Positions 1 through 12,000 of a DNA stretch of 64,000 bases are shown one piece after another. Within the stretch, counting starts at the first letter, position 1. Every line of letters starts with the position of its first letter. A program made the translations under genes and the position numbers. This stretch comes from Prinsepia uniflora (Eukaryota; Streptophyta; Magnoliopsida; Rosales; Rosaceae): assembly GCA_032719365.1 (NCBI GenBank), contig CM064872.1:49212252-49276251 (forward strand), in the 5' to 3' direction. The notes below the pieces were generated by a model that was not told the DNA's origin, did not search any database, and saw only the letters and a list, made by a program, of their open reading frames with translations.

Positions 1-796
1 ATGACACATGCTCTTGGTGACGTTTTGGGAGGAGAATGTGCTCGAAATTGATTAAGTTTTGGTGTAATGACTAAGTCTTCGGAATATTCTTTATCACCAC
101 ATATCCAAAATCCGAATTCCTTAGCCCTAGCCCCATTACAACCCATAAATAAAGACCTTTATGATTCATAAGATAAGTAGCTTTTGATCTGTTGAGTATG
201 TTGTATGAGTAAGCATATGGTTTGGGTTAATTTGTGCAAGTAATTCATTCTATTCATGTGGTATTGTTAAAGTGATTTTATTGTTGATATATGTGAACTA
301 TTCTTTCACATATCTTTGAGTGAAACCCTATTTCATGAGTGAAACAGATTATCAGTGCATCCATTGTGAGGTGATCTTAACTTACTCGGCGAATGCACAG
401 ACTTAATTTCACCATTGTTTTCTCCAAGTCTTACTTGTTCATGATATGATTATATTTCTATTATTTCTTGAATTCCCTATGCATATTTGTTGAATATCAT
501 AATGTCATATACTTATAATAATTTCGGAGACATTTGGTTAAGGGCTATAGAGTTGTTTTCCTAAATTAAAAAAAAAACTTTTGAGTCTTTGTTTGTTTCT
601 CTTCTTTTGTTTTGCTAAGGGTCTAGCAAAGTTCCAGTGTGGGGGAGTCAATCTAGGTTTTTTGTTTTTAAAATCAATTAGGGCTTAGTTTTTTTTAATT
701 AGTTGTTTTAAAAAGAACAAAAAAAAATTGTGCTGTTAATTCTTAGTTTGTATTGGTATTTGCTACAGACTAGTAAAGTCTAAGTGTGGGAGTATT
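1..796 (+). mobile_element. Non-coding 3' internal end of a gypsy-like LTR retrotransposon
   Basis: No reading frame of note. The stretch ends in purine-rich tracts of the kind that prime plus-strand synthesis: one near 637-648 (GTGTGGGGGAGT) and a second directly before the LTR at 783-793. The LTR starting at 797 follows at once, so this is the 3' untranslated end of an element whose body lies outside the window. The tract style is common in Athila/Tat-type gypsy elements. The lineage is an inference. Confidence 0.6.
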
Positions 797-1900
797 TGAT
801 AAGCCTTGAATTAAGCATTCTTTTATACCTTTTATGCTTATCTTTTAATGTTTAAATATAAAAAAATTGTAGAAAATAATATATTTTGTGAGAATTGGGC
901 AGAATTGGATAGATCACAAAATTATGAAAAATTAGGCGAAAGAATCACCTCAATCGGAATTATAACGAAAAGGTTATGATCGAATGAAAGGAGGCCGCCA
1001 AAAACCATTGAGGAATTCGGTAGGGGGCTACAAAACCAATCCCAACAGCCCAAGAATAGGTTCGCCAGGTTGCTGAACTAACCCTTCTCTGGTCGGCGTG
1101 CGTGTCCCGAATACCTGCACATTACCTTCGGCGCGTGTGTATCGACGACATCCTCTCATTCCTCAGCGCACAATTACGGAACCTCAAGGCCTCTCTTCGG
1201 CGCGCACCTACCAAATTAGTCTCCTGCTTCCTGCGCGCCGTTGAACAAGCATGGATCGCCGAAATTAAGGCCTAATTTCGGCCAGCGCCTACCAAAATAC
1301 CTTCCAAGTCTCCGCTTGTCTCACCAAAAAGTACTCATTCACTTCGTATCCGTAGGGTGTCCTGAAGAGAAAAAGTGTAACATGGCCTCTTTACCATATA
1401 ATTATCTCTTGTGCTTGAATATTGCTTTTATGAACTGATTTCTATTTTTATTCTTAGTTTTATGATTTGTATTGATTCAATTTTCTATGTGTTTTATGAT
1501 TCTAGTTTTTGTTATATTTGTATGTTCACGTTTAATGCTTGACTAGATATAGGGGGTCCCAAGTCTAGATCATTGAAAGTGTCGTCGTGGGTCTCGGGCA
1601 CGTACTTAAGAGAATATGCAAGTAACTCGTAAGGCTAGAATTAGAGGATTTCATAGGTTGAAGTTAATAGAATTCATGAATGAGTTAGTTAATCACGTAG
1701 GAACTTAGTCAAAACCAATTTACCCCCCTAATTAATTAATTAAACGATAATCATGCTTAGCCACCCTCAATTCCCGGTTAAAAACAATCCATACATATCA
1801 ATGCTATAATCTACAAAAAAAAAGGTTTTAATTTGCATATATTTTTATTAAGTGTTGAGTATAATTTTGTGTTCTTTAATGCTTAGTTTTAGCATATTAT
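797..1900 (+). mobile_element. LTR of a gypsy-like element (family A, copy 1), 3' LTR
   Basis: Starts TGATAAGCC immediately after a polypurine tract. It shares with the solo LTR at 3264-5510 the opening (TGATA, then a TTTTATACC-like run), the phrase CGGAATTATAACGAA and the GAATTCGG-type segment, so both belong to one family. The right end is worn: it reads AGCATATTA where the other copy has GTTTATCA. The end is placed where sequence homologous to a family G LTR resumes. The insertion therefore interrupts G1. Confidence 0.65.
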
Positions 1901-2111
1901 TTGAGCCTCCCATGACTGCTCGACAACATGTAGTGCATCGTGACCTCTCTAGAGAGAGGGAGGACAAAGCGCATCTCGGAGGCCGTTGAGACCTCTCTGG
2001 GGAAACATATTCCTACTAGAGACCCTCCCCGGGGAAACATATTCACGCCGGAGCCGTATCAACCTTAAAGAATGGTCTCAGTGAAAATAGTTTATCAATC
2101 AAAGCCATTTC

Positions 2112-2265
2112 CTCAATAAGGTCTCAGCCCAAAACCAAATCTTAATAGGGTCAGAAGCCCGACATATCATTTTAATAGGGTCACAAGCCCGGAATATCAT
2201 CTCAATAGAGTCATAAGCTCAAAATATCATCTCAATAAAGTCACACGCCCAAAATATCATTTCAT
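2112..2265. repeat. Minisatellite inside LTR G1, unit about 30 bp
   Basis: About five imperfect units built on AATAGGGTCACAAGCCCGG followed by a short ATATCAT spacer. Other G LTRs carry minisatellites of different unit sequence and length at a comparable place. Confidence 0.7.
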
Positions 2266-3263
2266 AAACTAGAACTGGGTCACAAACCCGATGTATTTCA
2301 CGTTTGAATATACTCTAAGTCAAATCATAAATCAACTAGGACATAAGCCCGAAGTATTATTTACAAATCTGAAAACCATTTCACTATTCAACTAGGACTC
2401 AAGCCCGAAATGTTGATGTCACGCATCTCCGTGAAATCATTCAAAATCAAATATCAAATCCTTAGTTTCACGCCTCTCTGTGAAACTATTCAAATCACAT
2501 AAATTATAAGCACATAGAAAACTCGGCCTAAGCCCGAAGTATCATATAAAAATAGAAATCTCAAAATACGTGCAATATAACATTTTCTACGAAAAATGAC
2601 AAATCATTAACATAAATCATATTTAAATCATATGCAATCAATGCATCTAAAATCATGTTCATAAAACATATAAATATGCATGCATCATTTTATTAAGCAA
2701 GTGTCCACTCACAGATCGTCCAAGCTGCGCGCTCACAATCCGCGTCGTAAGCCACTCTGAGGCTAATCTATAATCTCTGGAACTTCCGGACCTTTCCAAT
2801 ATCATACCCAAAGGTCACTATCAACCTATACAAGCCCAAACCATAAAAACTCAAAACTCCCGGAACAGTAAATATGTCGCAAACACGCTTCTCGAGGCTA
2901 AAAACCTCTAAATGACCTATCAAACAATCTCCGATCGACTTGAAACCACCACCATTAGATTCAGAACATCGAAACCTTTCGAATAAGATTAGTTTGACCT
3001 CAAAATTCGTACCATGGGCTCTCATGCGCCAGTTTAAAGTACGATTCACGGCAGTCAACACTGACATCATCTGCTGATGTCACCTGATGATGTCAACTTG
3101 ACAACTCTGACATCTGATAGCTCTAACAAAATGACACATGTCACTCCCTGATTATTGCCACATGTCCTGTCACGTGTCACTAACAAGTCTGACACACTAC
3201 CACATGGAACCACCTCACTAGTCCACGTGGCCTGATAGTGCTGACGTGGACCTGCCACGTCAG

Positions 3264-5510
3264 TGATAGGTCCTCAAAAAAGTATTATTTTATAGTATTT
3301 TATACCCTTTATACTTGAAGTTTAATATTAAAATAATAAACAATTAGATACAATAATATATTTTGTGGGATTTTTTGTAGAATTAAATAAAGTTTGGAAT
3401 TTGGAGCGTTTTTGCAAAAGAATCATCCCGATCGGAATTATAACGAAGAAATTAAGGACAAAATAAGATAGCCACCAAAATTCTTTTGGTAATTCAGGGG
3501 ACTGCTGCTGAAGTCCACAAATCCAAGTTTTCAGCCCAAATCATCATTGTGTAGCCCAAAAGAATTCACCCAGCCCAAATCCATTCTTCAACCCAAAACC
3601 GGCCCAAGATCCAGCCCAAGATCTAGCCCAAACCCGAAACCCAGTTCTCTGACAGTCGCGCAGCCCTACAGACTCATCGGCGCTCACCTGCCGAAGTGGC
3701 TTTTGTTCGTTCAGCGGCTGGCGCGCTGTAAAGCATTCTTCTGTCAGCACGTGCATACCGACGCCACCTTTCCAGCTCAGCCATGATCCACTGACGACCA
3801 CTGCTCCATTCTTCCAGCCCATGTCGTGTTCCTGTAGCCCGTTTCTTCGCGTTAGACGTTGATTTCCACTTCCCTTCCAGCTGCTCCTCGCCGTGTCCCA
3901 TCTTTCCATCTCAACAACTATCAGCCGAAATCATTACCTACTATCAGCACCCTGCCACCAACTCCAACCACTCCCTTTAGCCCCTTTCTGCCGAATTGTC
4001 CCAGCTTTCAACTGTTGCCTTCACCTAATTTTCCAGCCCCAAATCAATCCTAATTTTTATCATTTCTCATCATTTCACCATTTATTTTTATTGTAATTTT
4101 CATTTAATTTGTAATTTAGTTTTCTTAGATTTTTGTGGCACTCTCCCTCTATAAATATTGTTCCCTTCAAGTAGTTTTTAGTCCTTGTTTAGTCCATGTT
4201 TCTCTCTTCTTTTAATTCTTCCTCTTTTTATTTTTAGATTTATTTTGGGACCATTTGTAACTTCTTATAATTTTTTCTTTTTAATTAGTTTTCCTTTAAA
4301 CCTTGTCTTTTAATTTATGTTTTTAGATTCATTTCTTAAGTTTCACTTCCTTTTAATTTTAGTTCTTAGATTTTCTTTGTAAACTTTTCTTTTTTAACTT
4401 TTTTTACTTCTCTTTTAAATATGAATTTATGCTTTCCTTAAGAAAATCCTAGACCGAGTATTTCCGAAGTAATTTTAGAATTTAAGTCCGAATTCTTATG
4501 TTTTATCCTCCATCTTCATAAAGTTCCTTCTGCTGTTCAGAGAATTTTATGAATAACATTCCATTGTTTCCATCCACTTTCGGAATCACAAGCTGTTCTT
4601 GGGTTCTGAAAGTGTAACTTTATTCCCTTTACTTAAGTTCTTATTATTGTTTCGGTTTACTTATAATTCAATACATGTGATGGCATTTTCTTTCTAAACT
4701 TTTGTAAGTATGAATGCAATCTCCATGTGTTTTACTTTCTGAATTTATTTTACTTCATATATCTTAGTGCTTAAACTTCAATTTGATGCTATATGTTTTA
4801 TCCGCTGTTGGGTTCATTTAGACTAGGATTGAAGAGATTAAATGTTGATCGCTGTCGGCGCATTTAATTATAAACTTAAGGTGAATTATATTGTAAATGT
4901 TTGAAGCATATTGATATTTGACGCACATTAATGGTTGATGCATTTATAATATTGAAAGATATATGCAAGTATTTGAGATGATGAAGGTAGGATTTCGTGA
5001 TTGGTTTGTTATGAACAAAATGTTAGAGTGTTGGTAAAATTTGTATTTGAAGGAAGTCTATTTTAGGAGTAGTTTAAATAGTGTGATTGTTAATTTGAAA
5101 TTAATTACGTGAAAGTGTCGGTTTTGTCTATGAAACTACTCTATGGTTTGTAAGTTCCAATTAGCATAAGTATTTCCATTTTAATTCTTAGTTTGGTTAA
5201 AAATGTAGTTTAGATTACAGTATTCCTAAAACCCTCAATTTTTTTATTCTTTAATTCTTTATTCATTAATTATTTTATTCATTTATTATTTTATTCATTA
5301 ATTCATTAATTCAACTATTCTTTCATTCATTAATTTATTCATTATTCTTTTATTAATTATTCTTTCACACTAACAAATTATTAATGTTCTCTAATTTTCC
5401 CGGTTATAAACGATTCCTATTTACCAATACTACATCTACACAAAAAAGGTTTAAATTGCATAATACTCGAATTACGGGTTTAATTTAATGCGTAGTTTGA
5501 GCGTTTATCA
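3264..5510 (+). mobile_element. Solo LTR of family A inserted in G1
   Basis: Begins TGATAGG and ends TTTATCA, so the termini are TG...CA with short inverted ends. It is flanked by the 5-bp duplication GTCAG at 3259-3263 and 5511-5515. No internal region or second LTR is present, so unequal recombination left a solo LTR of 2247 bp. It is related to the LTR at 797-1900 but about twice as long. The short frames inside (for example 3544-3909) are not conserved coding sequence. Confidence 0.9.
5241..5370. repeat. TTATTCAT-type AT-rich simple repeat
   Basis: An imperfect run of TTATTCATTAAT units inside the solo LTR. Confidence 0.7.
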
Positions 5511-6114
5511 GTCAGCTTCCACGTAGCCTGGCACCTCTTGACAACCTCTCCACGTGGCACCAACCATCCTCTACCACATGGTCTAACATGCCACGTCATC
5601 ATCGTCAACCTCTCTCGGGTCGACCCGGGTCACTGTAACGGGTCATTCAACCTGCGACCTTGATCCAGTCATAACTCCGCAGTCCGGCCACCAAAAGCCA
5701 CTATTCTTCTCCCATTCGACTCGTCTTGAGCCAAAAAACCTATCTATGACCTCATATCAACTGAAAAGGCCTGAAATTACCTGTTTGAACTCAACCTCAC
5801 ACGGCTAAACTTCCAGCCTCCTTCTAGGGCTATCTAAGGGTCCTCCGCCATCCAAACTCATCCCTACAAGCTCATAAGAGTTCAAAACACACAACCATGG
5901 CATCAAACGAGCCCCCAAACGTCTAAAACCAAAAATTCAAATCCAACAAGCATCGTCAACTCAATCTCTCAGTCTCACCCTCTCACTCTCAGTTTCTCTC
6001 TCTGTGGTCTCAGCTGAAGAAGAAGATGATGAAGGTTTGGGGTGGGTTTCAGGTTGGTTCGAAATGGATGAAAGGAATGGGAGATGATGCATGTATGTTT
6101 GGGTTTGGGCCAAA

Positions 6115-6140
6115 GGATGAGCGACACTTGTCACTCATCT
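6115..6140. repeat. Palindrome shared by family G LTRs (G1 copy)
   Basis: 12-base arms GGATGAGCGACA and TGTCACTCATCT around a 2-base CT centre. The same element recurs in G2, G3, G4, G9 and G10. Confidence 0.75.
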
Positions 6141-6436
6141 ATTGACCCAAGACAGATCTTTTGGGCCCACTAACAAACAAACCCAAAATACAGCCGCCTC
6201 GATTTTTGTGCAATTGTGAATAGTTTCCAAAATCGTCATTAACCCGTAACTTTCTAGTACGATGTCCAATTTCAACGTGCCGCCTGTCTACGAACTCGTA
6301 TCGTCTCGATATACTTAATGGATTTCGATCCATGTGCATTTGTCTTCTTGAGTCAAAAGTCAACATTTTCACCCATCTAGGGGTAAAACTGTCATTTTAT
6401 CTCGATAATGTCGTGAATTCGGGACAGGTCGTTACA

Positions 6437-7703
6437 ACTGGTGCTTTGATTTGAATTGAAATCTTGTTGTTCATGTCTTATTCTATGCATGCATTTTAAT
6501 AATTGGAGGGTAACGTTTGTTTTCGAAACGTATTTCAAATGCTTATTTTAGTCCATTTACACCTTTATTGGTTTTGTTGACCCTCCCGGACGTTGCACGA
6601 GATCATGGTTGATTTAGAGGCGAAGTCATGACTGGGACATTAGTACGGTTATCCCTTATCTGATAAGTGTTGAGAATAGTTTCAAAATTTCGTTTTATTT
6701 GTCAGACGAGACTAGAACCATGCACGGTTATCAAATCATTTTTGGGATGGGTCCAATCAACCAATATATTAAGATTTATCAAACAAATATTACCACTTAA
6801 TAATCTTTTATCATACTCTTATCCGAGCATATATGTATTTATCTGGATATATTTGGGTATCGTTTTATTTTTATTATTTTTACTTTGTATTAATAATATA
6901 TTTAAAAATTAATACATTTTGTAATGGTCCGGTTTGGAATTAACGAATTTCCAAAATGAAAATCCAAATTCAAATTGTTACTAACGGATCAGTTTGGATT
7001 GTCAAATCGTTTGACTCTATTCGGTCAGACCTAAACCGTTGGATAAATAACGGTTTGAAGCGGATCAGTTAGCGATTTTAAGGGATTCGTACTCAACCCT
7101 AATGGTATCTTGGGAAAGCCTTCCTAGACCTAGGGTTTTGGTTTTGAGATTCTGTTTCTTTTTCTGAATATATAAATACTTAGGTTATTCGTTTTTACAA
7201 AGATGGGAAATAATTTCATGTTTTAAACTACGTAACCTCATGCTAAGGTTTAATCCATATTTGGTGAAAGAGAATTGGTAGGATAACTCGTCAAATTTCA
7301 TGTATCTTGAATGTAAAAGTGAATACAATTTCATTATATTAAGATGATTAGATGAGATTAGATATATTAACAAAACTTTCCTTCCATTTTCAAGTTTCAA
7401 CCTTAATATTTTAAAATAATTGAATTACATAAGTTCATAAATAGTGTTATTGGGCGTTAATATGGCTAGTATCATATCGGAGGAAGAGATTTGAATTAGA
7501 TAAGTTTACAGCCTAGAACTGGTTGGAGGAATGTCTTGTACGATCAAGTCAAATTACTTAAATAAGATAAAGCTTTTTTTTAAAAAAAAAATTGAGGTCC
7601 GTTTTCAGCTTGACCAAAAAGCATGTTGTAACTTTCGGGTTTTTTTAAATAAAATAAATAAACTTTGATTTTATTTGCATCGATCTAAAATTTCTATCCA
7701 TAT
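6437..7703. other. Intergenic sequence with a hAT-like remnant (6825-7102)
   Basis: 6437-6824 and 7103-7703 show nothing I can name. 6825-7102 is a diverged direct repeat of 32640-32880. Both pass through a GGTTTGGA(A/T)TTAAC block, a TAAATAACGGTTT block, and finish at CTCA(A/C)CCCTA. The better copy ends CTCACCCCTA, the inverted form of a hAT-type terminus, so a non-autonomous hAT element is likely, but I could not fix its left end or TSD. Confidence 0.45.
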
Positions 7704-8424
7704 TAGGCTTCACCATTTGGCCCAAAAGCCCATGGGCTTATGGGGGCCCGATAAGCCCGATGGATAAAAGCCCGGCCCGACCCGCTATGGGTCGTGGGCC
7801 AGCCCGGCCCGAGAGTTAGCGGGCTGGGCTTGGGCTTATGGTGTTCAAACCCGATAGTCCCGAGCCCGATAAAGCCCGATAAGCCCAACCCGACCCGCCC
7901 GTAATAAACCCGACCCATAAGCCCGAAAATATAAAATATTTATTATTTAAAAATTAATACTCAACCCATTCTTAATACTAATATTTCAACCCAAACCCAA
8001 ATCTCAGCCTCAAGTCTACCTAATTTATTTTTAAAAACCCAATACTCAATACTCAATACTCAATACTCAATACTCAATACAAACCCTAACCACTCATCCA
8101 CCTACTTAATAAGCCCAACGTTTTTGGACCCTTGAGTATTTTATTTTAACGAGACCACATTTTTGCACCCTTGTGTATTTTTTTTTCATTATTAATATTT
8201 TTTTTGTAATTTTAAAATTTTAGACTTAATTTATTGCAAAAGCCCACGTACGCCCGATCCAAGTGGGCTTAATAGGCCCGACCCAAAAAGCCCGATATAA
8301 ACCCGGCCCGATAAAAGCCCGTGGGCTCTTTTTTATGTCATTAAGCCAGCCCGGCCCGGCCAGCAAATTTAAAAATTATTTAATAAGCCCGGCCCGGCCC
8401 GGCCCGGCCCAATGACGAAGCCTA
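7704..8424 (+). mobile_element. Non-autonomous hAT-type transposon, copy 1
   Basis: Terminal inverted repeats TAGGCTTC and GAAGCCTA, flanked by a perfect 8-bp duplication ATCCATAT (7696-7703 and 8425-8432). An 8-bp TSD is the hAT signature. The 721-bp interior has no transposase. It is dense in GGGCCCG and AAGCCCGGCCCG words at both ends, with an AT-rich middle and a five-fold ACTCAAT heptamer run near 8041-8080. The element at 33525-34255 is the same family in the opposite orientation. Confidence 0.9.
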
Positions 8425-8432
8425 ATCCATAT

Positions 8433-9086
8433 AATGTCGATCACATAAATAAATAAAAAATACACTCCATGCACTCCACCTAATGACCTATAGAGGCCCC
8501 GCCACCAATTATTTTGTCTACTATTTTATTTCTTATTCACTTTTCAAATTAGTCATCTGTGACAAATTTCAGATCAGAAAATTCACGTAGATATTGAAAA
8601 TGAGATATAATGGCCGATGCATAAATAGTTACGTTCATTATCTCTCGTTTCGATGTCCATGTGAATTTTTAAAGGCGAAATATATCAATTTATATTTTAA
8701 AATGTTTAATTATAGAAGTAAATATTGTATTATGTCTTTATATAAAATTTAGACAGCAAGCTGATAAGATTATTTTTAAATTTCTGTAAATAAAAATGGA
8801 TCAAATCAAACAGACCACTACTTTTGGCATAAGAGAAGAAAGAAAAATAATAATATCTCGAAGAGCATGAGGCAACTTTTATACAATCAAGTTGTTCGTC
8901 CATGTTCATATCATGCTTATTGAATATCTGCTCATTAAATAGAATTTAGAATTGACAAACTTGTTCATCACTCTCTCTCTCTCTCAACCTCCTTCTTCCA
9001 AGTGAAGAAGAATGAGGTCATGCAGAAGAAAGAGGTCCTGAAGAACAAAGAGGCCCTGAAGAAAAAAGAGTTCCATATCGATCGAC
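8433..9086 (+). promoter_or_regulatory. Presumed promoter and 5' leader of the SWEET gene
   Basis: No other gene lies between the hAT element and the first SWEET codon. A pyrimidine run CTCTCTCTCTCTCTC at 8971-8985 resembles the Y-patch/CT-rich leader element of plant promoters. A TATATAAA box is present at 8739-8746, but it is some 230 bases upstream of the CT run, so its role is doubtful. The hAT element ends only about 660 bases before the start codon. Confidence 0.45.
9012..9041 (+). CDS. Possible upstream ORF in the SWEET leader
   Basis: ATG at 9012 with a TGA after nine codons. A second upstream ATG at 9020, in another frame, opens a reading frame that overlaps the main start codon at 9087. 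If transcription begins near the CT tract, both precede the main start and could reduce its translation. This is inference: the transcript start is not known. Confidence 0.3.
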   Translation: MRSCRRKRS

Positions 9087-12000
9087 ATGGAATTGAGTTT
9101 CTTTGTTGGAGTCATAGGTACGTAAGACCCCACTAATAAAGTTTTCATTTGCATTTGTATTTGCTGTATCTCTACATGCATATCCCCTGATTCTAATTTA
9201 ATTTGCATTAATTATGCAGGCAACATCATCTCAGTACTAATGTTTCTTGCTCCTGTGTAAGATCTGTAAACAATTAAAGTCTACTTAACCAAACAACAAC
9301 AAGGATCACAAGTATATTGATTCAATGTTAAGTGCATATATGTATAAGCATAAATTGGGATACGAATGGAATCTGGTTTAGCCATTGCTGTAGCAAGAAG
9401 AACTCGTACTACAACAAAATAGGATTTGTCCGGCGGAGGGGCTCCGCCGAGCAATCCTAACCGTACGCCGGGCAATTGTTTGCCCGGCGCATTGCCGCCG
9501 GGCCAACTGTGTCGAGCAGGACTCTTCGGGCAAAGATTTAGCCCGGCGGATTACAATGATCCGCTGAGCAAAACATTAGTCAACGCCATTTGCCCCGCGC
9601 AGTGTTCACCGAGCAACGTAGTCGGAAATACGAGGCACACGAGGTTTGCCCGACGAAGATGCGCCGGGGCCAGATCAGACATTGCCTTACGTATGTCTGC
9701 CGGGCAACCGTTAAATTTTTTTTATTAAATTTATTTTAATATTTGAATAATTATATTTATGTTATATATTATATATATATATAAATAAATGGAAATAATA
9801 TTAAAAAATAGAAAAAATTATAAATAAAAGAAAATTAAATCTAATATATAAAATAAATGTAATAATTTTACATAATTTAAAAAAAAAACTAATAAAATTC
9901 TAATTGTTCGGTTGTGGGTGAGCATTATCCCGGGCATGCTACTGACTAGGATCCAACTGGGAGGGTGTACCATTTACGTCAGGCATGCGCTGACCCATTT
10001 GGGTGAAAAGCATTGCAAGCTGTGCCTGCATAACTGCTTGTTGGGCCTCGAGGCGCGTATGGCCAGCCTTAAGCTCCGTATTTTCCACTTGAAGAGCCTC
10101 CAAGTTACCCCGCAGCTGAGTGACCTCCTCGGATTAACACCCCGAGACAAACTGGAGGATCAGCTCAAGACGTCTCGAAAAAGCCCCGCTCCAGCGCCTC
10201 GAACAACTTTCCCGGGTCGTCTGCCAAGATGGTACTCAAGAATGCCAATCGACGCCCCAGGATCCGGTAGTTGGTCTTACAGCGGGACCTCAAGTTGTTG
10301 CTGGGTCAACTGTTCCTGAGTCTGTTTCACGTCCTCCACCATGGCGGCCTACAAAGTTGAATAAATAATTAATTACAAAATTACGTAATTAAAAATAATA
10401 AAATATTTAATAACTGCAAAATATTGAACTTACGTGAATAGCGTCAGCTGTCTCACTGCCTCGCCCAGCATAAACCTCCCCCCAGGCTTCTACCTCCGGG
10501 AATAGGTGACAGGACCCATCCCAATCCCCCCGGAATTAACACGGGATGACCCTGCTCCCGTCTGACACGAAGTGTCAGACAAGGGATATTTCCGACCTTT
10601 GCCTTCCCGGGCTATCAGAGTACGCAGGATCCAGAGGAGGCATGTGATATCTCGGTCTCTGCTACAGTCCACATCCGATGTCAACCTGAAGGGCAGTCAA
10701 AACATTAAAAGCTGTGAGTGGACAAAACAAGAGTTTATAAAAACATTTCATAAGATAAGACATTTGTACGCTTCACTAAAAAGCATGCATGCATTCGAAA
10801 ACCGTTTAACCAAAGAAACCATATATGGGAACTAAGCCCAAAACCATAATGAAATAACCATCATGAAAACGACCATGCGGGCCACTGCCCAAATCCTGTG
10901 CACACCTGTGCATACCACATATCACAATCCATATATCATATCTATATCATATACACATATAATTCACACAAACAATCCTGTCACGGTTTCCAAAGCTACG
11001 CGCGTGCTACCCAGGTCTCAATCCGAGTCTTCTCAAAGTTAAGATCAATGTCCGTAGACCACTGACCCTACCCGAGGTAATAGTAATCATAGCCTTCCTG
11101 AGAGTAAGGAACCCAACTGGGGGGTGACTCCACTCAGTCGGTGCTCCGTGACTACTCCGGGGTCCACCCAGGCCAACGACCCTCCCCGGAGGAGATAATA
11201 GAAGTAAAGGAAGGTAGATGAACATATACATACATAACATAAACATTCATGCCCGGTTCCCCTGAACCGTCATGATCCATAACATCCATAACAAGGGTTC
11301 ATGCCAGTTCCCATAAACCGTCATGTACCATAATGACCTGACAAAGGTTCATGCCGGTTCCCATAAACCGTCATGTACCATATTGACCGGACAAAGGTTC
11401 ATGCCGGTTCCCATAAACCGTCATGAACCACAATGACCTTTCCAGAGTTCATGCCGGTTCCCATAAACCGTCATGAACTTGGAAATCCATCTAGGGTCCC
11501 CGACCCGAAATCATCAGTGTAAAACAACTGGGTCTCGTGCCCGAACATATGACTCAATTGGGCACCGTGCCCGATATCTAAGGGTCAGTCACGACTCTGA
11601 TCATAGTGATGCGTGTAACCATCCATCTAGGACCGCCTTCAATCCTGGTATATCGCCGTGAACGTATCAACCGACGCGACCATCACAAGATCATGGTGCA
11701 CTCATCACCGATCGATATCCTGAACCGTCAGCACTCCGAAGTCGAGCCTCCCCAGGCTGCCCGACCACAAATCGTGCATCGTGACCTCTCCGGAAGGAAC
11801 ACATCCCAATCCGGAGGCGAGCGTCGTATCGTCGATCGCCGTGCACATAGCACCCGTCGCGACCATGATTTAGACCCGAAGGTCGTAAATAGTGTCATAT
11901 GCCCGAGAAAAAACCAAATGGGTCTCATACCCGAGTTTATCCATTTGAAATCCAAAACCATTTCATTTAGACCAATAAAGACATACAGACCCGTATAGGC

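Larger units (their letters stand above)
1901..6436 (-). mobile_element. Family G LTR copy G1, reverse orientation, split by a solo LTR
   Basis: The right end reads GGGACAGGTCGTTACA, the reverse complement of the TGTAACGACC start of family G LTRs. Inside are the family landmarks: the GTCCACTCACAGA segment near 2703, the CTCCGATCGACTTG segment near 2930, the GTGCCGCCTGTCTACG module near 6280 and the palindrome at 6115. The left end is missing because the family A element lies against it. A family A solo LTR (3264-5510) splits it. No coding capacity is seen, and no TSD can be scored because one end is lost. Confidence 0.75.

Noticed and set aside
3544..4096. Pro/Ser-rich frames as a possible cell-wall protein
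   Set aside because: Inside a solo LTR with a clear TSD; overlapping frames on both strands come from pyrimidine-rich sequence.
6437..6450. CTGGTGCTTTGAT next to G1 as a primer-binding site
   Set aside because: It lies at the LTR start side for the orientation shown by G7 and G10, which have initiator-Met sites at the other end; most likely flanking sequence.
9426..10319. Plus-strand frames at 9426-9728 and 9912-10319
   Set aside because: The first is a product of GC-rich CACTA subterminal repeats. The second is opposite the coiled-coil end of the second CACTA gene.
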